In this document: positions 10,762-21,100 of the stretch, in pieces | Position numbering within the stretch: the stretch's first letter is position 1 | Layout of the letters: the number at the start of each line of letters is the position of its first letter | NCBI GenBank assembly: GCA_024867545.1 | Contig: JANFNE010000008.1 | Coordinates: 952,501-1,016,500 of the forward strand | DNA from: Phytopythium helicoides | Lineage: Eukaryota; Oomycota; Peronosporomycetes; Pythiales; Pythiaceae | DNA: 64,000 nucleotides | Direction: 5' to 3' | Made by a program: the position numbers and the translations under genes | Notes under the pieces: model-generated | The model's input: only the letters and a program-made list of their open reading frames with translations | The model's database searches: none | Told to the model about the DNA's origin: nothing

Positions 10762-12265
10762 CTACTCACTGTCGTCATCACTCGAGTCGTCGTCCGACGA
10801 AAGGCTCAGCGAAATCTTTTGCGGCGCGTTCTCTGTGTCTGAGTCCTCGTCGCTCGAGTCGCTGTCGCTTGAGTCACTGCTATTATCACCCTCCTCGGCG
10901 GAATCGCCATTCTCCAGCTTGCGCCGTTTGCGCAGCGTCTCGACGTCGTCCACGACCTCATCCTCGTAGAGTGCCGCGCGCTTTTCAGGCAGCTTGAACT
11001 TTTTGCGAAGGATCTCCATGGCGTCAGGCGGCAAGGGCTCCCCTGGCTTCCACGACTCTGGGAGTGAAATGCCGTGCTCCTGTTAGACAAGTAATTCACA
11101 AATATGAAATGTCAGGAATGCGTAGCTACACAACACCAATGCTCGGTAGGCTCATCAACTCACCACAAAGAAGCTGCGGCCCATATAGTGCAACAATGCG
11201 TCGAGCGGCAGGTCCACCGGGTCTCCGGGTTTCCACCCCGGCGGCATCTGCTTGCGGATCTGCGCGTCGCTGGCCGCAAGTCCGATGGGAATGTCTAGCT
11301 TGTCGAGCGAAATTCCGTTGCTGTCCTCCTTTTTGATCTTGGCGGCCGTGGACGAGTACGTCTCCGGTTCGTGCGTAACGATTTCGTCGACGACGCCGCG
11401 GCTCAGCACGCCTGCACGCATCATGTGCTCCTGCGGCGCTGGCGGCATGAACCCAAACATGGGGAACTGCTCGCAAGGTATGCAGATTGGTGAGGCGTGA
11501 GGGAGAAAATTTTCAAGTACAACGGTAATCCAAAGCGAGCAACGTACGCCAGGACGCCATTCCCGCGGAGCTGACGTCGTGCCAGCGATGCGGTGTGCGT
11601 ACGCAACGACATCGCGTGGATCCAGCACGACTAGAAGCGACGGCAAAATTCAGCAGTCCAGGCAAGCTGCAGTGGACTTGAACACGCACGCACCTTTGGA
11701 CTTTTGGCGGGCGTTCTGCAGTACGGTCTGGTGCTTGCGCAGCACATTCGCAATGTCCTGCGGCTCCAACACGTTACACGCTGCTCGTCCAGCCCTGGAT
11801 TCCACCAAAAGCCGCCTCATCCTACCTCCTGTGAGCGGCGCAGCTGGCCCGCGTAGTTGATGACCTTCTGCTTCTTGCTCTTGATGTCGGCCTGCAGCCT
11901 CGCGAGCTCCTTCTGGGTCTCCTGGTGGCGCGCGACTGCGAAACCCGCGACCACAGCGTCAGCCTCCGTCTCCATCGCCGCTCAGCACCAGCACGCACGC
12001 TTCTTGACGGCTGCGAGCAGGTCGCGGTCCTTGTCCAGCGCCTTGGCGAACGTCTCGTTGACGGTGCGCAGCCGCGTGGCCGAGATGGTCGTGGGCGGGC
12101 TGCGGGGATTCACAGCGCCACTGCGTGAGCTCCAGAGCGCCCCCGAGCGCCAAACCGACGCGAGGACACGCACAGCAGCGCCGTGTTGAGCGACTCGAGC
12201 AGCTTGGTCACCAGGAAGCGGTGCTCGTGCACGTGCACGGCCACCTCCTCGCGCACGCTCGCCAT
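10762..12265 (-). CDS. MED4: Mediator complex subunit 4, seven exons
   Basis: MED4 belongs to the middle module of Mediator, the coactivator bridging transcription factors and RNA polymerase II in the nucleus. I join seven exons: 12265-12174, 12099-11999, 11935-11826, 11757-11694, 11630-11548, 11466-11164 and 11079-10762, giving about 356 residues. All six introns (63-84 bp) have GT-AG ends and keep frame. The N-terminal half is helical and coiled-coil-like. The family signature is clear: V-V-A-Y-A-H-R-I-A-G-T-T-S-A-P, then W-R-P-G and F-P-M-F with M-M-R-A-G. The last exon adds a Lys/Arg patch and a Ser/Asp-rich acidic tail that looks like a casein kinase 2 target. The gene diverges from DNAJC11 with 242 bp between the starts. 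Only the exon joins are inferred; the family call is strong. Confidence 0.87.
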
Positions 12266-12507
12266 GGCCGCCGCCGTCGTCCTTTCCGGAGCGAGGTTTC
12301 CCTTTCGCACCACACAGAAAGCGCACACACAAAATGCGTTCCTGGAGGGTTTACATCGTTTTGTGGAGGTAAATATACGTTGTTGAAGGACGTATATGTT
12401 TAAAAAGAGGTTTTATATGCGCTTTTGAAGTAAATGTATGCTGTTGTACAGGTTCCAGCCCCGCTTTCGCTGCGCGAGCCACCCAGCAACTGGACCAAGG
12501 CGGTGAC

Positions 12508-14671
12508 ATGGAGGACGAGACCGACTGGCGGCGCTGGGAGCGCGACTACTACGCGCTGCTGGGGCTGCGGCGCGACGCGGCGGGCGAGGAAGTGCGCGGC
12601 GCGTTCCTGCAGCTGTCGCGCGAGTTCCACCCGGACCGCCAGCGGCGGCGCCAGGGCGCGGACGACGCGCTCGTGGCCGCCGCCAACGCGCAGTACGCGC
12701 TGCTGGACCGCGCCTACAAGGTGCTGGGGGACCCGGTCAAGCGCAAGGTCTACGACCTCTACGGGGAGAAGGTGGGCTGGTGCTGGGCTGTGGGGCTCGA
12801 CTGGCGAGGCGGTTGCTGACGAATGAGGGGCGATGCAGGGGCTGCATGCGCTCGAGCAGGATGGCGTCGTCCAGCAGCTGGCGCTTGGCGCGCACCTCAA
12901 GTCCGCGGACGAGGTTGGTGGAGATTGTGAGACTGAGGAGGAGGGGACAGCGGACTGATGCAGGAGCTGCAGGTGCAGCGCTGCGTCGAGAGGGCCATCC
13001 GCAGGCTCAACCAGCAGGCGCTTGAGGCGCAGTTCTCGTCCTTCAGCGAGATGTCGATGAGCGTCGACGCGTCCGACTTTGTGGCCGCACCCATGCAGGG
13101 CCTGCGCAGCCTGTTCCACAGCGGCGCGCGATACGTCGCTCGCACGGACATGACCATCCACCAGCGCACGTCCTTCCCGCTCTCGCGCAGCAACACGCTC
13201 ACGATCGGAGGATACATGTTCGACAAGCAGGGCCTGGGGCTCGGCAGCCTCACGCTCCAACTCGCGCACACGTCGTTTGATCCGAGCTCGCCCTCCTACA
13301 CGGTCACAAGCGAGCTCGGCTGGACGCCCAAGCTGCACTGCCAGATCACGCAGCCCGTGTCGCCGCACACGGCCTTCATGCTAATCCCCGAGCTCGACGA
13401 CAACGGACTCGACATCTCCATCGGCGCGAACCACGTGCTTTCGCCACAGCTGCACGGCGCCATGATGTGGAGCACTCGTGACGGACTTTCGGGCTCCATC
13501 AACAGCGATTCGGGCTCCTACAGCTCGACGGCTGCTGTTGCCGTGGGACGTCGTGGACCCAACCTCTCGCTCCAGTTCCGCCGTGGACTCGCCCACGCTT
13601 CGAACCTCAAGCTGTCACTCAAGGGTAATCTCGCGACGGGCTTGTCTGTCGTGGCTGGTGCCAGCAAGGAAGTGTCGGACCGCACCCGACTTGCCATGGG
13701 AGTGCTAGTGGCTCGTGCTGGCATTACGCTTCGTGTTGGCTTCACGCGCGGTAGCGTTCGTTTTGTCATGCCGATTTTCCTGTCTCCTTTTGCTGTCGAG
13801 TCTGCCTTTGCGACTTTTTGCGCGGCAACGACGCCGTTTGTCGTGGCTGCTGCTATCAACCAGCTTGTCAAGCCAGCGCAGGAGCGCAAGCGCCGACGTG
13901 CCATTGAGCATCGTCGTGAGGCGAGACTGCAGTACCTTGCGACGGCGCGTAGCGCTGCGATGGCGCAGCAGAAGCTTATGCGGCGCAGTGCACAGGAAAA
14001 GCGGGACCAGGAGCAGGAGCGCGAGGACGGCAAGGGTCTTGTCATTCTTCTGGCTCGCTATGGAAGCAACCCGACGTGCCCCGATCCCCAGCCTCCTCGC
14101 GACGAACTCGCAGAGGCTCTTGAGTCACTGAATTCTCGCTACGTTAGTGCTGTTGATGACACCGAGCCGTCTTCTTCAAGGCTTGGCGTTGCGGTCGAAG
14201 GAGTCAACTCGGACAGCGATGCTGAAACCAGCGCTGCAATGGAGCAGCAATGGGTAGACGTCACCATTCCTCTACAGTTCTTTGTTCAGGTACTTGTGTT
14301 TTTGTGCACGATTGTTCGGAGTGGCTTTACTAATAGATATTGTTTGTTTGCTACAGGACGGTGCGCTGGCACTGAGTGAGTCCTCGAAGGCTGGCCTGCT
14401 TGGTTTCTACAACCCGTGTGTGAACGCTGAAGACAGCGTTGCTGACGCTCTAAGCGGCTCCACAAAGGGATCCAAGACAAGTGCCAAGCCCTTGTTGTAC
14501 GTTTCTTTATTTTGTTCTGTCCTGTCTGTCCCAACTAACCTCGCGTTGTATAGGTATGTTCGCTACGCGTACGATGGGAATGTCTTCGAGGCAACGTTCG
14601 ACGATGATCACGCTGTCAGCCTGCCGTCGCGCTATGCGCAACTCATGGGCCCCGTTGGCAGCGTTTACTAG
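12508..14671 (+). CDS. DNAJC11: DNAJC11-like J-domain protein, five exons
   Basis: DNAJC11 is a J protein linked in animals to the mitochondrial MICOS/MIB membrane complexes. I join exons 12508-12771, 12839-12913, 12964-14289, 14357-14496 and 14554-14671, about 640 residues; the introns are 50-67 bp, GT-AG, and in frame. The J domain is at residues 13-85 with the HPD triad at 41-43, which stimulates Hsp70 ATPase. The central part is rich in alternating, beta-barrel-like segments. A basic coiled coil follows at about 390-440, and the C-terminal part resembles the DUF3395 domain typical of DNAJC11. The length is somewhat above the human protein (about 560). It ends 108 bp before the convergent RSPH10B-like gene. 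Confidence 0.85.
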
Positions 14672-14779
14672 ATCAGGCGCTGCATTTTCGGGCGGATATC
14701 AAGGTCGGTTGCAACAGTGACTAGCCCTCTTTTCTTTCTGAGCGCCACAACCAACCGGAGCTCAAAGAGTTTAGATTTA

Positions 14780-17110
14780 TTAGTTGAAGCCATGCAGAAA
14801 CTTGTCAATGAGAGCGAACAAGGGAGTGAGCTCAGCTTCAGGTGTGGTTACTGGGGCTTCGTCCACAGCCAACCCAAAATGTTTCGCATATACGATGATG
14901 GCTACCGCATCCAGGAACTCTGAATATACAATCAGCGAATCCGCAAAGAAGGCATCTGGAGTCTGCTCTACCTCTTCATCGGATGCTGGCGGTAGTGTGT
15001 CGGTGAAAGCCTGGCTTAGAGCCACGAGCGCGTCTCGTATGGTAAAGCTTTCCTCAAAGATGGGCTCGTTCGAACCAAACGTTTCACGCCGAAGCACTGA
15101 TAAAATAGAGCGAATTGCAACACGAGGAACATCACCCATCGGTGCTCGTGACGTTGTGTTGTCGGTCTCGTCGTCGAGATCTAATGGTCTGATTGGGGCA
15201 AAAGAGCTGTCAAGGCAACTCTGGAACAGTCGAAAGAGCAGCGCGTGATGCTTTTCAAGGATGATAGACATTGGTTTGGCGAGCAGCTGTGAGCGCAATT
15301 GGGAGAGCCACGAAGGTGCATCTCTCTGACTCTTCTGTCGTCCTCGCATAAGCTGCTCGAAAAGCTCGGAAAACGCATCCGCAAGCACTGTAACACCAGA
15401 TTGGGTAACAGACTTGACTGTCGCGCTGCTTGATGAAATTCGGCGGTGTGTTATCCGAACAAGTAATTCCACAAACTCGCGATACAATAGCTGCTGATCA
15501 CTTCGGACAACTTCAAGTTCGACAGGATCCATCGGGTGTAGCAATTGCTGGTCATGTGGCAGATCAACAGAAAGCAGCTCAAGGGGGATCAAATCTCCCC
15601 GGCTCGATGCGTCGCTCAGTGCTGAAGTACGCTGAGCACAACGGATTTCGTGTAGCAAGTTTTCCAAATGTCCTCCGGAGACATACATCCCGCACGACGC
15701 TAGTAATTGTCGACATTCAAATACTTCCATAACAGAGCCGCTATCTTCCGATTCCGGCGCGCCTTTGCTACGAACTTCTTTGATCCACTGACGATAGAGC
15801 GTGCGGAGCTCGGTGTTGATGCGCAATGTGGCATGTTCAACAGCTTTCTGAGCTTTGACTGTAAATGCATCGTTCTCGGTGTCAAACAGATCACGAATGT
15901 ACAAGATGATACCAGAACTCGTGACTGGCAGGGTAGAGGCAGGTTGGGACGAAGGCGACGAATCCGAGCTTCCAGCAGAATTATCATTGTCCACTATGCG
16001 GTCTTGTACAAACCTACCAACAAACACGCGACCATCCTCGTAGAAGAAGATACCGTGGCCGTGCTTGACGTTATCCAGCCACTCACCTTCATATCGCGCG
16101 CCATTTGCGTAGTAAAAAACACCTCGGACGCTTCGAACACCCTCTCGAAACTCTCCTTCGTACCAGTTCTTTTCTCTTGGGTTAACTCCAGCTACCGAAG
16201 CTACGGAATTGCTCCCCACGAGCCAAACATGGCGACCAAACCCGTGTTGGCAGTCGTTCGCCCATTGCCCGTCATATCGCTCGATTGCTGACACGCCAGC
16301 TGCATCCATCCACGTCATAGTTCCGTGGCCGCATTTCGCATCTGCTTTCCACTCCCCTGAATACACATTCCCGTTCGCGTAGTGCATTGTTCCCCGTCCG
16401 TGACGCTGTCCACCAAGGAATTCGCCCTCGTACCGGACACCACGAGCTGCATCGAAATCCAAGACCCCATTGCCATGAGGAAGTCCATCTGCCCACTCTC
16501 CTTCGTACCGAGCGTTGCTTTGACCTTCGATAATCATGCTGCCTGTATCTAGCTCCAGCGTTGGATGAAATTGGAGTGGACCAGCTGGGTCAGTATCGCT
16601 GGCGTCGCTGCAGGCATCAAGCTTTGGAATACCACGCGTTCCAGTGAGGAACACACCACGTCCATGGCGTTTGCCCTTATAGACGTCGCCTTCATACCAG
16701 CTCCCGTTCGGCCACTGAAACTTCCCAACGCCAGAAATCTCATTGTGCTCGAAAGCTCCCTCGTACACGACACCTGAATCTCGCCAGCTCATTTTCCCAT
16801 CCCCATGCATACGCCCACGCGAGAATTCGCCTTCGTACGTAAAGCCCGAGCGAAAGATAAGCGTTCCATAGCCGTGGTAGACGGGCACGTCGCAATCGGG
16901 CAACTGGGCTAAATCACCAGAATACGATTCAATCACATGGGCAAGCACGCGAGGATCGAGCGGTGGTCGTGGGGTTTCTTCAGGCTGATTGCTCAATGTT
17001 TCTTCTGGCTCACATATTTTCTGGTCGTCCACCGTCTCGCCATCCATCGGGTCTTCAACAGGATCAATATCCGCAGCATTTTGAAGCTCCATCACCATGC
17101 CACAGACCAA
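14780..17110 (-). CDS. RSPH10B: Radial spoke head 10-like MORN-repeat protein
   Basis: This is a single-exon gene of 776 residues. About nine or ten MORN repeats (Y-x-G-x-F/W plus G-x-G pairs, for example Y-E-G-E-F and H-G-R-G) lie between residues 78 and 375. They are followed by a roughly 400-residue, mostly helical region without known domains. This layout matches RSPH10B, a radial-spoke head protein of motile 9+2 axonemes, which fits the biflagellate zoospores of oomycetes. Other MORN proteins exist, so the orthology is likely but not certain. Met5 and Met7 are alternative starts. No signal peptide is seen. Confidence 0.8.
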   Translation of the reverse strand: MVCGMVMELQNAADIDPVEDPMDGETVDDQKICEPEETLSNQPEETPRPPLDPRVLAHVIESYSGDLAQLPDCDVPVYHGYGTLIFRSGFTYEGEFSRGRMHGDGKMSWRDSGVVYEGAFEHNEISGVGKFQWPNGSWYEGDVYKGKRHGRGVFLTGTRGIPKLDACSDASDTDPAGPLQFHPTLELDTGSMIIEGQSNARYEGEWADGLPHGNGVLDFDAARGVRYEGEFLGGQRHGRGTMHYANGNVYSGEWKADAKCGHGTMTWMDAAGVSAIERYDGQWANDCQHGFGRHVWLVGSNSVASVAGVNPREKNWYEGEFREGVRSVRGVFYYANGARYEGEWLDNVKHGHGIFFYEDGRVFVGRFVQDRIVDNDNSAGSSDSSPSSQPASTLPVTSSGIILYIRDLFDTENDAFTVKAQKAVEHATLRINTELRTLYRQWIKEVRSKGAPESEDSGSVMEVFECRQLLASCGMYVSGGHLENLLHEIRCAQRTSALSDASSRGDLIPLELLSVDLPHDQQLLHPMDPVELEVVRSDQQLLYREFVELLVRITHRRISSSSATVKSVTQSGVTVLADAFSELFEQLMRGRQKSQRDAPSWLSQLRSQLLAKPMSIILEKHHALLFRLFQSCLDSSFAPIRPLDLDDETDNTTSRAPMGDVPRVAIRSILSVLRRETFGSNEPIFEESFTIRDALVALSQAFTDTLPPASDEEVEQTPDAFFADSLIVYSEFLDAVAIIVYAKHFGLAVDEAPVTTPEAELTPLFALIDKFLHGFN

Positions 17111-17385
17111 ATGGTGTGCTGCTTTCCAAATGCCAAGGGGTTTTTCATCCTGCTACAAATAGCCTGTCCAACCAGCGGAAACAGTTGAACATCATCGTGA
17201 TGGCTTTGGCACACTCCCAACCCTCGTAATTTGTGCCGGATTGAGCTGCCGGATCTCAAAGGTGCCACTCAATTAGATGAACAGAGAGGGAGAGAATGGT
17301 TGGGAGGCTCGAAAGATTTTGCTGTGGCTAAAACTCGAGCAGTGAAAACCTTGGTGTTTGGGAATCTAGTGGGGGTGAAGTCTCT

Positions 17386-17928
17386 GTGAAGATGCATGGG
17401 GAATTGTTTGCTGCGGCAAGTGAGGGAAATTTGGATACTGTGCGACGCGCTGTATATAGTGGAGCCGACGTGAGCACAAGAGATGAAGGCGGAAGAACGG
17501 CGTTAGCTGCGGGAGGTCATTTGGAGGTTGTAAAGTATCTCATTGATCTCGGAGTGGACACGACTCCTGGTTCAAGCACCGGGTGGGGAGCCTTGATGAG
17601 GTCTGCTGGGGGTGGTCTCTTGGACGTTATGAAATACCTTGTTGACTGCGGTGCGGGCGTGAATGGTACTGGAGACGACGGATCGAAGAGTTTGATTTGG
17701 GCTGCTGCCGAGAATGGTGATTTGAACGTTGTCAAGTTTCTCGTTGATAGTGGCGCAGATGTAAATGCTTATACCAACAATGGAGGAGCGGCTTTACTTT
17801 GGGCCGCTAAAGTTGGCCACTTGGACGTGTTGAAGTATCTCGTCGAACACGGCGCGGATGTCAATGCTGCAGCTAACGACGGATCGGCAGCTTTGATGAA
17901 GGCTGTTGACGACTACGAGGAAGCCTAG
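17386..17928 (+). pseudogene. Short ankyrin-repeat ORF, probably a 5' remnant of an ankyrin-kinase gene
   Basis: This 180-residue ORF has about five ankyrin repeats and starts like gene 2 and copy 3 (short acidic start, then an A-A-x-x-G-N-L-D repeat). The second repeat is shortened by about four residues at T-A-L-A-A-G-G-H-L. The frame stops in the middle of a repeat (E-E-A, then TAG), with no further repeat or kinase before gene 2 begins 255 bp later. It could be expressed as a small ankyrin protein. A truncated duplicate of the neighbouring gene is more likely. Confidence 0.6.
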
Positions 17929-18182
17929 CATTTGCGGCCTCGGTCGCCACTAATTGCAAAGTCTTCTCATGGTGAGCTTTGCTGGATGTGAGTGGTACCA
18001 TGTGATTGCGTCTGATTGGTCTGATGGGTTTCGACCAGGTGGGCAGCCGAGACCTTCAAGAGGGAGTGGCTTGGGTGTCTGAGGGCGTGAACACCTGCCC
18101 TCGCGTTTGGGTTTTCGTGGCATTAGAACTGTGTGAATCTTGGAGCGGTGAGGAACGACTTGCTCGTCAGCGCAACTGTGGT

Positions 18183-21100
18183 ATGAAGACCCAAGGGCAA
18201 GCGGCGAACTCGTGGGAAGAGTTGCTTACTGCTGCAGGGAAGGGAGACTTGGAAGTCGTGAGGCACGTTGTGAGCAGCGGAGTCGATGCAGACTCTATAG
18301 ACGAGAAAGGAAATACGGCGCTAATGGGGGCGTCATCTGAAGGGCACTTGAACGTCGTCAAGTTCCTTGTTGCCTCTGGCGCAGATGTGAATGCTTCTAA
18401 CAACTACAGAGAAGCTGCTTTGATGATGGCTGCGGGCGGCTGTCACTTGCACGTTGTCAAATACCTCGTTCGCCGTGGTGCAGATATAAACGCTGCTGCC
18501 AACTTTGGGTGGACTGCCTTGATAAGGGCTGCGATTCGAGGTCACTTGGATGTTGTAAAGTACGTCATTGATCGTGGCGCTGATGTGAATGCCACTACCG
18601 TTGATGGAACGACAGCTTTGATTCTAGCTGCTGGAGGTGGCCACTTGGATGCTGTGACTTATCTCATCGACAGTGGTGCTGACGTGAATGCTGCCGATTG
18701 GGTTGAAGACACAGCGTTGATGAAGGCAGCTGAAGGCGGTCATCTGCGTGTTGTGGAATTCCTTATTGACTGTGGCGCTGATGTGAACACTACCAATAGT
18801 GACGGAGAGATGGCAGTGATTTGGGCTGCTGAAGGAGGTCATTTGGACGTTGTGAAGTCGCTCGTTGGCCTCGGTGCGGACATAAATGCAACCGACTTGA
18901 ACGGAGAAACTGCATTGATGAGGGCATCGAGCGGTGGCCACTTAAACGTCGTGAATTTCCTCATTGAATACGGCGCAGATGTGAACACTTTTTCTGACTA
19001 CGGGTCGACGGCGTTGATGAAAGCAGTTCGGCATATACACGTTGTGGAGTTCCTCGTTGAGTGCGGCGCAAGAAAGAATATAAATGCCAGAGACAAACAC
19101 GGATGGACGGCTTTAGTCGTGGCAGCAATGAGTGATAACCTGGACGTTGTGAAGTACCTCCTGGATAACGGCGCAGAGGTGAATGCTACTACTGACAGTA
19201 GATGGACGGCTTTGATGAGAGCTGCCGAGGGTGGCCATCTGAATGTTGTAAAGTACCTCGTTGAAGCCAGTGCGGACGTGAATGCTACCGATAATGACGG
19301 AATGACGTCTTTGATGAGGGCTGCAGAACGTGGCCGCTTGGGTGTTGTGAAGTACCTTGTTGATTGCAACGTGGATGTGAACACAACCGACAAAGAGGGG
19401 AAAACAGCTCTGATGCTGGCGTCTGGGTGTGGTCACTTGGACGTCGTAAGCTACCTTGTGAACTGCAGCGGAGACGTGAACGCTGCTGATAGTAATGGGG
19501 AATCAGCTTTGATGAGAGCTGCTGAGCGTGGCCACTTGGACGTTCTGAAGTACCTTGTTCTTCGCGGCGCTGATGTGAATGTTACTCACACAATTGGTGG
19601 GATGTCATTAATGGGTGCTGCTGGAGGTGGTCACTTGGATGCTGTGAAGTACCTGATAGACTGCGGTGCCAACCTTCATTTCACTGATAACAACGGGTCA
19701 ACGGCTTTGATGAAGGCTGCCGGAGGTGGTCATTTGAATGTCGTTATGCACCTCCTTGATTTTTACTCCGGTGTAAATGTATCAGCCAACAACGGAGAGA
19801 CGGCTTTGATATGTGCTGCACTAAAAGGCCATATTGACGTTGCAAAACACCTCATTGACGGCGGAGCTAATACCGATGCTATAGACAAGGAAGGAAAGAC
19901 CGCATTAATGCATGCTGCAGGACGTGGTCACTTGGACCTCATTAAATACCTCATCGGCTGCGGCGCGGATGTGAACTCTTTTGACAACAGCGGAACAACT
20001 GCCTTGATGATGGCTGCTCATGGCGGTCACTCGGATGCTGTAAAGTACCTTGTTGACTGCGGTGCTGACACGAAGGCAATAGACAAGGATGGTCTCATGG
20101 CAGTTGCGATTGCAGCACAAAGCGGACGTCTTGATATTCATCAAATGCTCACGAATTACCTGTCAAGGCATACTGTGCCATTGAAAGATACCTCTACAAC
20201 GTCTTTTGCATCGATGTTAAGCTACTCCCGTCTTAGCGTATCTCCATTTGATCTCAATATTGAAAAAACTACAGACTATGATGACACTGCCGCTGATTTC
20301 GTTGCCTCGTGGATCGATACTCAGGTCGCACTCAAGTTGTTCATCGCCCATGCTTCCAATACATCATTCGAAAAAGAAGTGACAGTATGGCACCAACTTA
20401 GACACCCCAACATCGTCAAGTTGTATGGTGCATGCGATGTGGGTCACTACTTGTTTGTGTGCGAATTGACAAACAAAGGATCTGTCGTGGATTATCTCAA
20501 GTCGTGCAGTCCAGAGAGTCGGAGACCGTGGAAGTATCTGCATCATGCCGCACTGGGATTGGCATATTTACATGAGCGTGGTATCATCCATGGCGACTTG
20601 CGTGGGAGCAACATTCTGATTGGAGATGACGACCAAGCGAAGCTAGCGAACTTTGGGTTGAGTATGGCGAGTCGAGATCGTGAGTCCAAAGTATCAGAAT
20701 CTCGTGGATTCGTTGGATCGATGCGATGGCAGTCTCCCGAGTTGCTGAAGGGTGGGAAGCCTTCTCAAGCTTCTGATGTGTATGCACTTGGTTTGTTCAT
20801 GGTTGAGATATTGACAGGAAATATTCCGTGGCATGGAAAACACGATAGAACAGCTAGTGTCTATAAAGACGTTTGGGCACCGGAACTGGATGATATTAGC
20901 ATGCACACGTGGCAACCTGCTAAAGTTTCGAGAGAATGGGATAAGTTGCTACAACAACTTTGCTGCCACGATCCAGCTCTACGAAAATCGGCTTCTGGTT
21001 GTGTTCATATGTTTGAAGATCTTGCCAAGCGAGATGATAACAAAATTCATACTCCAAATAAGGAATTTCAAACATTGCACCATGACGCGAGTGATAATCA

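Noticed and set aside
10697..10969. Ser-rich plus-strand ORF over the MED4 3' end
   Set aside because: It mirrors the Asp/Ser acidic tail of MED4 on the opposite strand.
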